Positions 7,890-16,337 of a DNA stretch of 64,000 nt are shown here, piece by piece. The DNA comes from JANQPX01 sp965204405. Lineage in GTDB: Bacteria; Pseudomonadota; Alphaproteobacteria; Geminicoccales; Geminicoccaceae. The notes under the pieces were generated by a model that was not told where the DNA came from, searched no databases, and saw only the letters and a program-made list of their open reading frames with translations. A program made the position numbers and the translations under genes. Every line of letters begins with the position of its first letter. The stretch's first letter is position 1. The DNA lies in the NCBI GenBank assembly GCA_965204405.1, contig CBDBEN010000005.1, positions 3,162,001 to 3,226,000 on the forward strand, in the 5' to 3' direction.

Positions 7890-9523
7890 CCATGCCGGTC
7901 AGGGTCAGGGCTGGGGCTCGCGTCCAGCAGGGCGCGCGTATAGGGATGCTGCGGGTGTTCGAAGATCTGCTCGGTCGGTCCCTGCTCGACGATCTTGCCC
8001 TGATGCATCACCAGCACCCGATCGGCGAAATGGCGAACGACCGGAAGGTCGTGCGCAATGAAGAGATAGGAAAGGCCCAGCCGATCTCTTAGATCGCCCA
8101 GCAGCTCGATCACCTGCGCCTGGATCGAGACATCGAGGGCGGAAACCGCCTCGTCGCAAATGATGATTTCCGGCTGAAGGGCGAGCGCCCGGGCGATTGC
8201 GATGCGCTGGCGCTGACCGCCGGAGAACTGGTGCGGGTAGCGGCGCGCATGCTCAGGATGCATGCCGACCTGCTGGAGCAATTCCGCCGTTCGCGAAGGC
8301 CACGCCTGCCTCGCAAGAACGTCTCTGTGAATGGCCCAGGGCTCGGCGATGATCTCTGCGACGGTCATACGCGGATTGAGGGAGGCATAGGGGTCCTGAA
8401 AGACCACCTGAACCTTGCGCCGAAGCGCCAGCAGATCAACCGCCGACAGCGAGAAGATGTCCTTGCCGCGATACCCCGCTTCCCCGGCTGTCGGTTCTTC
8501 CAGTCTCAGGAGCGTGCGCGCGAGCGTCGACTTGCCAGACCCGCTCTCGCCGACCACACCAAGCGTTTCGCCGGCCTCAAGATCGAAACTCACCCCATCG
8601 ACCGCCCGCACGACATCCCCGGTGGCTTTTCGCATCAGCCCCTTGGTGACGACATAATGCTTTGCCAGGCCCTGCACCGTCAGAAGCTTTGCCGACATAC
8701 CCGCCGCACCATATGCCGAGCCCAAGGTCCGGTCCGGTGCGCGCCTCGCCGCGATAAGTCGCTGGGTGTAGGGATGTTCGGGATGGTGGAAAATCTGGCG
8801 GGTTCGCCCGGTCTCGACGATCTTGCCCTGGTGCATGACGGCGACGCGATCAGCGATCTCGGCGACCACGCCGAGGTCGTGGGTGATCAGGATCAGGCCC
8901 ATCCCGGTTTCGCTCTGCAGTTCTTTCAGGAGCCTGAGGATCCCGGCCTGCACGGTAACGTCGAGGGCCGTGGTCGGCTCGTCGGCGATCAGGATGTCGG
9001 GGCGAAAAGCGAGCGCCATGGCGATCATTACCCGCTGGCGCTGGCCGCCGGAGAACTGGTGCGGATAGTCATCGATCCGGCGTGCAGCATCGGGAATGCC
9101 GACCCGGTCGAGCAAGTCGATGGTCTTTTGCCTTGCCGTCGACGCGGTCGCGTCATGAGCGGTGAATGTTTCGGCTATCTGCCAGCCGATGCTGTAGACG
9201 GGATTGAGGTGGGCCAGCGTGTCCTGGAAGATCATCGCGATTTTTTGGCCGTTGATCTGCCGTCGTTGCTCTGCTGGCAGGGCGAATAGATCCTGACCTC
9301 GATAAAGGACCTTACCGCCGGTGATATAACCGGGCGGGCTGTCGATCAGGTTCATGATGGCAGACGCCGAAACGCTTTTCCCCGAGCCGCTTTCGCCAAG
9401 AATGGCCAAGGTCTCGCCGGCATCGAGATGATAGCTGATGCCGTTGACGGCATTCACGGTTCCCGCGGCTGTATGGAACTCGACCGCAAGATCCTGTCGA
9501 CGCTGAGCAGGTGACTCGCTCAT
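7835..9523 (-). CDS. Dipeptide/oligopeptide-type ABC transporter, fused double ATPase
   Basis: A 562-residue protein holding two complete ABC ATPase domains, equal to a DppD-DppF fusion. Domain 1 has Walker A GESGSGKS at residues 43-50 and signature FSGGQRQRVMIAMAL; domain 2 has Walker A at about residue 325 and signature FSGGQRQRIAIARAL. Each also has a Walker B ending in DEP or DEA, an H-loop (THDLGVV, AHDLPVV) and the C-terminal oligopeptide-type tail HPEHPYTQRL / HPQHPYTRAL. Domain 2's Walker B reads IICDEAVSALD. It is the last gene of the leftward importer operon, starting 6 bases after the permease stop. Small peptides are a typical substrate, not proven here. Confidence 0.9.
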   Translation of the reverse strand: MSESPAQRRQDLAVEFHTAAGTVNAVNGISYHLDAGETLAILGESGSGKSVSASAIMNLIDSPPGYITGGKVLYRGQDLFALPAEQRRQINGQKIAMIFQDTLAHLNPVYSIGWQIAETFTAHDATASTARQKTIDLLDRVGIPDAARRIDDYPHQFSGGQRQRVMIAMALAFRPDILIADEPTTALDVTVQAGILRLLKELQSETGMGLILITHDLGVVAEIADRVAVMHQGKIVETGRTRQIFHHPEHPYTQRLIAARRAPDRTLGSAYGAAGMSAKLLTVQGLAKHYVVTKGLMRKATGDVVRAVDGVSFDLEAGETLGVVGESGSGKSTLARTLLRLEEPTAGEAGYRGKDIFSLSAVDLLALRRKVQVVFQDPYASLNPRMTVAEIIAEPWAIHRDVLARQAWPSRTAELLQQVGMHPEHARRYPHQFSGGQRQRIAIARALALQPEIIICDEAVSALDVSIQAQVIELLGDLRDRLGLSYLFIAHDLPVVRHFADRVLVMHQGKIVEQGPTEQIFEHPQHPYTRALLDASPSPDPDRHGQAASTQVGGEAPSGPAG

Positions 9524-9529
9524 CGGTAG

Positions 9530-10485
9530 TCAGGCCCGGAACCAAGCTCGCCCACCGGCCGGTCTGGCCGGGACTTCGAGGCGCCAGCGCTGTTCGGGGT
9601 CAGCGGCGATGCGTACCCAGCTTGCGAGCAGATTGAGCGCCATGGTGGTGAGCATGATCGCAAGCCCTGGCCAGAAGGCGAGCCACCAGGCGGTCGAGAG
9701 GTAGTTCCGCCCTTGCGCCACCATCAGCCCCCAGGTGATCTCGGGCGGCTGGATGCCGATGCCGAGGAAGGACAAGGCGGACTCGGCGAGCATGACGAAG
9801 GCGAAATCGAGCGTGGCGACGGTGATCAATGTCGGCACCACGATGGGCGCGATGTGGCGAAGAATGATTCTCGTCTGGCTCGCCCCCATGACACGGGCCG
9901 CACTTACGAACATGCGCTCGCGCACTTCGAGCACTTCGGCGCGCGATGTTCGCAGATAAAGCGGAACACGGGTCAGCGCCAGAACCAGGACGAGGTTGGC
10001 GACCCTGGGCTCGAACATGTAGAGCACGACGACCGCGAGCAGAAGCGACGGAAAGCTCATCACGATGTCCGCAAGTCTCATCACGACGTTGCCGAGCCAG
10101 CCACCGGCATAGCCCGCGATCAAGCCAAGCGTGCCGCCGAGGATCATAGCCGCTGCGACGGCGGCTGCGGCGACACTCAGCGTATTTTGCGACGCGACGA
10201 TGATGCGCGCCAGAATACTCCGCCCAAGCGCATCGGCACCGAGAAAGAACAGCCAGCCACGCTCCAGATCGAAAGGCGGCGCGTTTCGCTGCTTCAGATC
10301 CATCTTGGTGGCGACGTCGTTCAGCAATGACGGGCCGAACAGGGCGCAAAAAAGCATCAAGAGCAGAAACAAGGCCGCTGCAAACGCGAATTTATCCCGC
10401 CAAAGCAGCAAAAAACCTGGCGCCAGGGCCGCTCGACCGGCGGAAGATCCTGGAGGCTCGTCAAGGCTTGCCTATCCTCAGGCAT
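9530..10485 (-). CDS. DppC-type ABC permease, N-terminus frameshifted at a homopolymer
   Basis: The uninterrupted frame runs from 10411 to 9530 and encodes a BPD-type permease: about six membrane segments, an N-terminal OppC-like segment, and the EAA loop SAARVMGASQTRIILRHIAP. It has no good start codon, only a TTG. An ATG at 10485, overlapping the upstream permease stop, opens a frame reading MPEDRQALTSLQDLPPVERP then WRQVF, which fits a DppC N-terminal tail but runs out of frame at six T's (+ strand A 10410-10415). One extra T would join both frames into a 318-residue protein. So there is either a sequencing error, a real frameshift or slippage. Function: import channel subunit. Confidence 0.8.
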
Positions 10486-11398
10486 GTCGGATGCGCGGAT
10501 CGAGCACGGCATAGGCGATGTCGATCAGGATGTTCATCAGAAAGATCGCAATCGCGGTCACCAGGACGGCCGCCTGCACCACGGCGAAGTCCCGCTGGAG
10601 AACCGCATCGATCATCAGCTTGCCGATGCCGGGAAAGCCGAAGATGGTCTCGACGACCACAGCACCGTTAACAATGGCGGTTGCCTGATCGCCGGCCACG
10701 GTGATCACCGGCAGCATGGCGTTGCGCAACGCATGAACGAAGATTACCGCACGTTCGCGCACCCCCTTGGCGCGGGCGGTTTTCACATAGGCCGAGGACA
10801 GGGCCGTGATCATCGCACCGCGCACCACCTGAACGAGCAGACCGAACGGGCGGATCATCAGAACAGCAACCGGCAGCACCCAATGCCAGGCCGTCCCCGT
10901 TCCCGATGTCGGCAGCCATCCCAAGGCAACGGCAAACAACAAAATGCCGATGATGGCGACCCAGAATTCGGGCGCACTGGCGCCGGCAAGCGTGATGACG
11001 CTTGAGAGGCGATCGAAAAGGCCGCGGGGTTTATAGGCAGCAAGTGCTCCGACCACCAAAGCGAGCGAGATCACGATCACCATGGTCAGGAAAGCCAGGC
11101 GAAGCGTGGTCGGAAAGGCTTCCAGCGCGATATCGACGGCCGGTCGCCGCTGGCGGATGGACTGGCCGAAATCGAACTGGGCAAGTCCCTGGATATAAAC
11201 GCCGAACTGTACGATCAGCGGTTGGTCGTAACCGTGCCGTTCCCTAAATTCCTGACGGGTCTCGAGCGAGGCATCGAGCGGCAGAAAAAGATTGGTCGGA
11301 TCACCGGTCAAGCGGACCAGGAAAAAGACCAGGACGATCAGCCCGATCAGGGAAAGGGCGCTGTGCAGCGCGCGCCGTCTGAGATAGGAGCCCAACAA
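10478..11398 (-). CDS. DppB-type ABC permease
   Basis: A 306-residue inner-membrane permease with six predicted membrane segments, the first being LHSALSLIGLIVLVFFLVRL. Family features include the early periplasmic DPTNLFLPLDAS...RHGYDQPLIVQF region, which matches the OppB/DppB N-terminal domain, and the cytoplasmic EAA loop YVKTARAKGVRERAVIFVHAL, which contacts the ATPase. The C-terminus DIAYAVLDPRIRHA is typical of DppB. It is the second gene of the leftward operon, after the binding-protein gene and a stem-loop, and its stop overlaps the presumed start of the next permease by 8 bases. Confidence 0.9.
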   Translation of the reverse strand: MLGSYLRRRALHSALSLIGLIVLVFFLVRLTGDPTNLFLPLDASLETRQEFRERHGYDQPLIVQFGVYIQGLAQFDFGQSIRQRRPAVDIALEAFPTTLRLAFLTMVIVISLALVVGALAAYKPRGLFDRLSSVITLAGASAPEFWVAIIGILLFAVALGWLPTSGTGTAWHWVLPVAVLMIRPFGLLVQVVRGAMITALSSAYVKTARAKGVRERAVIFVHALRNAMLPVITVAGDQATAIVNGAVVVETIFGFPGIGKLMIDAVLQRDFAVVQAAVLVTAIAIFLMNILIDIAYAVLDPRIRHA

Positions 11399-11417
11399 TC
11401 CTACCCTTCCAAGCGAT

Positions 11418-11446
11418 GAGCAGCCCGGCGAAAAACCGGACTGCTC
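11418..11446 (-). terminator. Stem-loop between binding-protein and permease genes
   Basis: The arms at 11418-11428 and 11436-11446 pair over 11 bp (one G-U wobble in the leftward transcript) around a 7-base loop. No U-tract follows, so it is more likely an attenuator or a 3'-end stabiliser than a full terminator. This would raise the amount of binding-protein mRNA over permease mRNA. Confidence 0.5.
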
Positions 11447-11563
11447 ACGCGAAGGCTAGTGGAATGTCCACTGCATTTGCTTGTCACATCTGTCGCTTGG
11501 ATCGACAGTATGCGGCCAAGTCTTGCGGCGCACCGCCGACATGCTCATGTTGAAGACACACCA

Positions 11564-13090
11564 CTAGTTCAATCCGATCTTGGCGAGATGAAGCTCGCTG
11601 TTGGTCGAGATGTCCGGCTGGAAGGTGACCCGCGGCCCGACCCGGGTGTAGCCGACCATGTGGAACATCGGGACATCGGCGATGATCTCGTCATTAATGA
11701 TCTTGAAGGCCTCGCGGAACAGATCGCGACGCTCGTCGCCGGTCGCCTCGCCGGCCCTGACGATGATGTCGTCCAGGGTCGGATCGCCGATCACGGATTG
11801 AGCACCCTCAGTGTGGTATTTGTTGTAGACCGTGAACACCGCATCGCCGTTGTTGTTGTCATGCTGGCTTTGCTGCACCACAGGTCCCCGATCCTCTGCA
11901 TAGGGCTTGGTCAGGATGTCGACCCATTCCGCGACCTCCATCATTTGCAGCTTCACGTTCAGGCCGATGTCGCTGTACATGGCCTGCAGCACTTCCATGA
12001 TTTCGGTGGCGTTTGGGTAGATGTTGATCCGGCCGAGCAGGGTGATCTCATCGTCGACGGGAACGCCATCGGCCCGCGCCTCGTCGAGCAGCGTCTTTGC
12101 CTCTGCCGGATCAAAGGGCCAGACCTTCAGGTCCGGATTATGGCCGTTGATGCTGGGCACCACGAGCTGGGTTGCCGGGATCACGTCGGGGCTGAAGATC
12201 GTGCCGCGCACACCTTCGCGATCAAAGGCAAGGTTCAGAGCTCGTCGCACCCTGACGTCGTCAAGCGGCGGGATGGTGGTATCGATCCGAAGCCGCGAGG
12301 TCTCGGAGTTCGGGTAGCTGAAATCGGTGCCTGGATCGGTGGCGTCCTGAACGGCGATATTCGGCGCGATATCAGCTTCGCCGGTGGCAACCATCGCCGC
12401 ACGGACAGCGCTCTCGGTCCGCCAGACATAGGTTGCCTTCTCCACCGGCGGCTGCTCGCCCCAATAACTGTCGCTGCGCACCAGCGTGATGTTTTCGCCG
12501 GGCGCCCAATTCTCGAACACATAAGGACCGGTACCGACCGGATCGCGGGTCGGTTCGCCCATCGGGGTGTTGGGCGACATGATCAGGAAGGTGCCCATCA
12601 TCGCGGGCAGGATCGGCACCGGGCTGTCGGTCGCGATATCGATGGTCAGATCGTCGACAGCGGTTGGCGTGAGCGCGATATTGCCGAAGAACTTGGTCCG
12701 GACCTCGCAATCCAGGGTCTCGTCCATGGTGCGCTTGATGGCGTAGATCACCGCATCCGCATTAAAATCGCTGCCATCATGGAACGTGACGCCTTCGCGC
12801 AGGCTAAAACGCCAGGTCAAGTCATCGACCTGTTCCCAGGAGGTGGCGAGCCTCGGCGTGATCGTGCCGTCGACCGGGTTGATCTCGGTCATGGTCTCGA
12901 CGACGTTCTGCTTGATCACCCGGCCGATATTGGAGCGGGTCGCCTGGCAGGGCTCGACCAGATCAAGCTCTTCCGAGAGCACGATGGTGACACCGGCATG
13001 TCCGTCGGCCAGTGCGGGCATCAGCGTTCCAAAAGCCAGCACCGCCGTGGTGGCCAAGGTTCCGGCGACAAGTCTGGGATGTTCCAGCAT
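11564..13090 (-). CDS. Periplasmic peptide-type substrate-binding protein (SBP family 5)
   Basis: A 508-residue protein with a signal peptide of about 28 residues ending PALA-DG. The mature chain has the SBP_bac_5 layout: ATSWEQVDDLTWRFSLREGVTFHDG...AVIYAIKRT (the family signature), DPVGTGPYVFENWAPGE, VRRALNLAFDREG, and the C-terminal lobe ending HLAKIGLN. Family 5 binds peptides, nickel, glutathione or sugars; the pocket cannot be read by eye. It is the first gene of the leftward operon, preceded by a GGGAGG ribosome site and an AT-rich stretch (13115-13130) suited to a -10 element. Confidence 0.88.
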   Translation of the reverse strand: MLEHPRLVAGTLATTAVLAFGTLMPALADGHAGVTIVLSEELDLVEPCQATRSNIGRVIKQNVVETMTEINPVDGTITPRLATSWEQVDDLTWRFSLREGVTFHDGSDFNADAVIYAIKRTMDETLDCEVRTKFFGNIALTPTAVDDLTIDIATDSPVPILPAMMGTFLIMSPNTPMGEPTRDPVGTGPYVFENWAPGENITLVRSDSYWGEQPPVEKATYVWRTESAVRAAMVATGEADIAPNIAVQDATDPGTDFSYPNSETSRLRIDTTIPPLDDVRVRRALNLAFDREGVRGTIFSPDVIPATQLVVPSINGHNPDLKVWPFDPAEAKTLLDEARADGVPVDDEITLLGRINIYPNATEIMEVLQAMYSDIGLNVKLQMMEVAEWVDILTKPYAEDRGPVVQQSQHDNNNGDAVFTVYNKYHTEGAQSVIGDPTLDDIIVRAGEATGDERRDLFREAFKIINDEIIADVPMFHMVGYTRVGPRVTFQPDISTNSELHLAKIGLN

Positions 13091-13264
13091 CGAAGTGAGC
13101 CTCCCTCTGTTTTTCTATTTTATTATGTCATCCTAGCGGTCCGCCATTCGATCCTCAATGCTTCCAAGTGTCGAAAGCCGGCTTGCCCAATAGCGCTCTT
13201 TGCCGTCATCATCGGAACCACCGAAACAACGCTAACCGAATCTAGCTCAAAAGGAGGCCTTGCG

Positions 13265-13579
13265 ATGTCGATGGTCCACGTCATTGCCGTCATCACCACA
13301 AAACCCGGGATGCGCAGCAAAGTGCTGGAAGCGTTCAACGCCAATGTCCCGGCCGTCCATGCCGAGGACGGCTGCATCGAATATGGTGCGACTATCGACG
13401 TCGACGATGCCGGCGGGCTGCAGACCAAATATGGCGAGGATACCTTCGTCGTCATTGAAAAATGGGCGAGCCTGGAGGCGCTCAAAGCCCATATCGCCGC
13501 TCCGCATATGGCGACCTACGGCGCCAAGGTCAAAGACATGCTGGCGGACCGCGTCATTCACGTCATGTCCTCTGCCTAG
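13265..13579 (+). CDS. Antibiotic-biosynthesis-monooxygenase-domain protein (YgiN-like)
   Basis: A 104-residue ABM-domain protein (PF03992). It shows the pattern HVIAVITTKPGMRSKVLEAF...VPAVHAEDGCIEYG near the N-terminus and the later FVVIEKWASLEALKAHIAAPHMATY, as in YgiN-type quinol monooxygenases and heme-degrading relatives, which work as ferredoxin-like dimers. The start at 13265 is fixed by a near-perfect AAAGGAGG ribosome site. A much longer frame leading into it runs antisense through the binding-protein gene and is not real. The substrate is unknown. Confidence 0.82.
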   Translation: MSMVHVIAVITTKPGMRSKVLEAFNANVPAVHAEDGCIEYGATIDVDDAGGLQTKYGEDTFVVIEKWASLEALKAHIAAPHMATYGAKVKDMLADRVIHVMSSA

Positions 13580-13641
13580 CGGTGTGACCCCGGCAACCTT
13601 AGCACTCTGAAATCTTAATCAACCTAGGGGAACTTGGAAAA

Positions 13642-13717
13642 TGGTGCCGCCTGCGTGACTTGAACACGCGACCCCGGCATTACGAATGCCGTGCTCTACC
13701 AACTGAGCTAAGGCGGC
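13642..13717 (-). tRNA. tRNA-Thr (anticodon CGT)
   Basis: The leftward strand folds as a complete cloverleaf of 76 nt. Acceptor arm GCCGCCT pairs with AGGCGGC, the D arm contains AGTTGGTAGA, the anticodon stem CGGCA/TGCCG encloses the loop TTCGTAA (anticodon CGT, reading ACG), and the T arm contains the TTCAAGT loop. The discriminator A is followed by an encoded CCA. Confidence 0.95.
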
Positions 13718-13855
13718 TTACGGAAGGATAAGCCATCCTACTATCACCCTCTTGGGGGCCCGTCAATTTCATGCTGGTTCCCCTAGCACTTTCATGAAAA
13801 ACATCGCATGCTCCGGCACAAGCTTGACCTGCAGCCAGGAAAGGAACGACCGTTC

Positions 13856-14353
13856 ATGTCGGTCAACGACATCATTGTAGATGATCTTGTGAAAAACGAG
13901 ATCGAGTTTGTGACCACCGTCCCTTGCAAGCAACTTGCAGGTGTCATCGACGGGATCGAGAAGAACAACCAGATGATCCACGTCCCCGCCAACAAAGAAG
14001 ACGAGGGTATGGGGCTATGCGCCGGCGCCTATATGGGGGGCAAGCGCAGCTGCATCATCATGCAGAACACGGCGATCGGTGTGACCATCAATACGCTGGT
14101 AACGCTGATTCAGTATTACCAGATCCCATTACCGATGCTGATCAGCTATCGCGGCGAGGTTGGCGAAAAGGTTGCCTGCCAAGTGGAAATGGCCGTTCAT
14201 ACCAAGGCACTGCTCAATCAACTCAACATTCCCACATATCACTTCCATCGCCCCGAAGACGTCGAGGAACTGGACGGCATTTTGAACCACACCTTCATGT
14301 GCAAGAAGCCGACCGCCATTCTCACCGACGCCAGCTTCTGGAAGGGGGCCTGA
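13856..14353 (+). CDS. comD: Sulfopyruvate decarboxylase, alpha subunit
   Basis: A 165-residue protein matching the pyrimidine-binding half of a thiamine-diphosphate decarboxylase of the sulfopyruvate/phosphonopyruvate group. Visible features are FVTTVPCKQLAGVIDGIE, the catalytic-Glu region NKEDEGMGLCAGAYMGGKRS, and QNTAIGVTINTLVTL. The next gene supplies the other half, as in methanogen ComD/ComE and in bacterial sulfolactate degradation. The product would be sulfoacetaldehyde plus CO2. The ATG at 13856 follows AGGAAAGG; an upstream in-frame ATG at 13808 adds residues outside the family. Phosphonopyruvate decarboxylase is an alternative, but that enzyme is normally a single chain. Confidence 0.8.
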   Translation: MSVNDIIVDDLVKNEIEFVTTVPCKQLAGVIDGIEKNNQMIHVPANKEDEGMGLCAGAYMGGKRSCIIMQNTAIGVTINTLVTLIQYYQIPLPMLISYRGEVGEKVACQVEMAVHTKALLNQLNIPTYHFHRPEDVEELDGILNHTFMCKKPTAILTDASFWKGA

Positions 14354-14354
14354 C

Positions 14355-14918
14355 ATGAACCGAAGCGACGTTCTGAAATCCCTCGTTCCCGTCATCTCGG
14401 ACAAGCTCGTCATCTGCAATATCGGCCTGCCGTCGCAGGAACTGCATATGATGGATGACCAGCCGAGCAATTTTTACATGCTGGGCACGATGGGGCTGTC
14501 ATCCTCGATCGGCCTCGGCCTCGCGATTGCGCAAAGGGACAAGGTGATCGCCATCGACGGCGACGGTTCGGTGCTCACCAATTTCGGCACGCTACCGACG
14601 ATCGCCAATAATGTTGCCGACAATTTCATCCTCCTCATCATCGACAATGGCAGCTATGGCTCCACCGGCGACCAGCCGACTTATGCCGGCAAGAAAACCT
14701 CGCTTGCAGCCGTTGCCGAAGCTTGCGGCTGCGAGAATGTGGTCGAATGCGAGGCGGAAGACGCCGTGAACACCATGCAGGCGGCCCTCGAGTCGAATCA
14801 AATGACGATCATCGTCTGCAAGTGCCTCTCCGGTAACATCCCGGTCCCGGTGATCGAGAAGAACCCGATCATGATCCGCGAACGCTTCATGGAAGAAGTT
14901 CGCTCGAGAAATAGCTGA
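14355..14918 (+). CDS. comE: Sulfopyruvate decarboxylase, beta subunit
   Basis: A 187-residue protein, the thiamine-diphosphate-binding half. It shows NIGLPSQELHMMDD, the glycine-rich GTMGLSSSIGLGLA, and the GDG diphosphate/Mg motif at residues 69-71 followed by the NNV...DNGSYGSTGDQ segment. It starts directly after the alpha-subunit stop (TGACATG), so the two are surely co-transcribed and form a heteromer whose active site lies between subunits. No sulfoacetaldehyde acetyltransferase (Xsc), sulfolactate dehydrogenase or sulfite exporter is found in the window. Confidence 0.82.
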   Translation: MNRSDVLKSLVPVISDKLVICNIGLPSQELHMMDDQPSNFYMLGTMGLSSSIGLGLAIAQRDKVIAIDGDGSVLTNFGTLPTIANNVADNFILLIIDNGSYGSTGDQPTYAGKKTSLAAVAEACGCENVVECEAEDAVNTMQAALESNQMTIIVCKCLSGNIPVPVIEKNPIMIRERFMEEVRSRNS

Positions 14919-15328
14919 ACCACTGCACATGGTGGCAACGGCCCTGTCCTACTCCCTTGCGTAACCACTGGCGGCTGCGCAGGGAGCGGGCAGGTGCAGT
15001 GCGGATGGAGCGATGGCCTGAGCGAAAATCAGCGATAAAGCCAGCCGGGTCGCATGAGGGGCTTCTCGTTATCAGCCATGTTGCATCTGGCGCGATTTGG
15101 GAGATTTTCTTGGCTCTTTCCAGTATGCAAAGCCATCAAGCCACGATCCAAAATTGCGCATCCAGGCCACAACCTATGACAAGATTTCGCGGCGCATCTC
15201 GTCTATGGATTGCCAAACCCCGCCTTCGGGGCTAGAGCAGGTGCCGATTGAGCGACATCGGTGCCAGCTGGTTGCCGATCACCCAATTTACCCTGAACAA
15301 TGCTGTTCTCAAAGAACACCTGGACTTG
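14919..15328. other. Intergenic region between comE and aroQ
   Basis: About 410 bases with no supported gene. A small hairpin (CCCCG-CCTT-CGGGG, 15218-15231) lies near the right side. No good promoter or RNA gene could be recognised. The region should hold the promoter for aroQ-accB-accC. Confidence 0.4.
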
Positions 15329-15775
15329 ATGACAACCGCGATTCTGATTCTGAACGGTCCCAACCTCAATCTACTGGGACGACGCGAGCCTGGGATCTAT
15401 GGATCGACGACGCTTGCGGATATCGAGGCAATGTGCGTCGAGAATGGCAAGCGCCTCGGCTTCGATGTGACCTGCCGGCAGAGCAATCATGAAGGCGAAC
15501 TGGTTACATGGATTCAAGAGGTTTACGGCCAGTTCGCGGGCCTCGTGATTAATCCCGGCGCCTATACCCACACCTCTGTTGCCCTGCATGATGCCATGCG
15601 CTCCCTTGAAGAACCGGTAATTGAGGTGCATTTATCTAATATCCACCAGCGAGAAAGTTTTCGTCATCGATCCTATGTTTCACTTGTAGCAAGAGGCGTC
15701 ATTTGCGGGTTCGGAGCCACGGGTTATGAGATGGCGCTCCTGGGCCTCGCGAGGATGCTGAAGGAGGCAGGCTAG
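15329..15775 (+). CDS. aroQ: 3-Dehydroquinate dehydratase, type II
   Basis: A 148-residue enzyme of the shikimate pathway that removes water from 3-dehydroquinate by anti-elimination; type II forms dodecamers. Signature motifs are ILNGPNLNLLGRREPGIYG (with the active-site Asn and the Arg/Tyr of the flexible lid), RQSNHEGELV, INPGAYTHTSVALHDA (catalytic Asn/His region), and EVHLSNIHQRESFRH. The ATG at 15329 begins MTTAILILNG, as usual; upstream in-frame starts add non-conserved residues. Its stop is 3 bases before the accB start, an order (aroQ-accB-accC) common in Alphaproteobacteria. Confidence 0.95.
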   Translation: MTTAILILNGPNLNLLGRREPGIYGSTTLADIEAMCVENGKRLGFDVTCRQSNHEGELVTWIQEVYGQFAGLVINPGAYTHTSVALHDAMRSLEEPVIEVHLSNIHQRESFRHRSYVSLVARGVICGFGATGYEMALLGLARMLKEAG

Positions 15776-15778
15776 AAC

Positions 15779-16312
15779 ATGGCTTTGCCGTTGAAACAAG
15801 AGATTGCACCTACGGCCGAGACGCCGAAGGAGGCCAAAGAGACCTTGAATATAAACACCGCACTGATCGAAACCCTGGCCGAGCTTCTACAGCGCACCGG
15901 GTTGACCGAAATCGAGGTCAATGAAGGGGAGACCAAGATCCGCGTGGCCAAACAGCCGGCACCGGTGGCTGCGTCTCTTCCTGCAATGGCCCCGGTTGCA
16001 CCCGTGCCCGCACCGCCTGCCGCACCGATCATGGAAGCGCCGGCTGCCAAAGCGGCGGGCTCGGCCGATGTCGACCATCCCGGCGCCGTGCGCGCGCCTA
16101 TGGTCGGAACCGCCTATCTGACGCCTGAGCCCGGCGCTGATCCATTTGTCTCCGTCGGCGCCGAGGTCCGTGAGGGCCAGACGCTGCTCATCGTCGAGGC
16201 GATGAAGGTGATGAACCCGATCCGGGCTTCCCGAAGCGGGCGCATCGCCAAGATTTTGGTGACCAACGGCGATCCGGTGGAGTATGACGAACTCCTCTTG
16301 ATCATCGACTGA
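15779..16312 (+). CDS. accB: Biotin carboxyl carrier protein of acetyl-CoA carboxylase
   Basis: A 177-residue carrier subunit. It has an N-terminal helical part (NTALIETLAELLQRTGLTEIEV), a Pro/Ala-rich flexible linker at about 58-95, and a C-terminal biotinyl domain beginning VRAPMVGTAYLTPEPGA. The biotin-accepting lysine lies in EAMKVMN at residue 143. It shuttles carboxyl-biotin between AccC and the AccA/AccD transferase in the first step of fatty-acid synthesis. An AAGGAGG site inside the aroQ end drives its start, and accC follows 25 bases later. Confidence 0.97.
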   Translation: MALPLKQEIAPTAETPKEAKETLNINTALIETLAELLQRTGLTEIEVNEGETKIRVAKQPAPVAASLPAMAPVAPVPAPPAAPIMEAPAAKAAGSADVDHPGAVRAPMVGTAYLTPEPGADPFVSVGAEVREGQTLLIVEAMKVMNPIRASRSGRIAKILVTNGDPVEYDELLLIID

Positions 16313-16337
16313 TCATCCCCAAACCAGGCTTCGTCCT

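Noticed and set aside
8231..9289. Rightward open frame of about 350 codons
   Set aside because: It is the antisense shadow of the double-ATPase gene; its residue mix is rich in Arg, His and Gly and no domain is visible.
11459..11563. Possible short gene between the importer binding protein and permease
   Set aside because: No start with a ribosome site and no coding character; only the stem-loop at 11418-11446 is supported.
11459..13264. Very long rightward open frame (about 600 codons) before the ABM monooxygenase
   Set aside because: It lies antisense to the peptide-type binding-protein gene, has no family signature, and only its last 104 codons, with their own AAAGGAGG site, form a real gene.
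15218..15231. Hairpin before aroQ as a riboswitch or terminator
   Set aside because: The stem has only 5 bp and there is no supporting T-tract or conserved riboswitch core.
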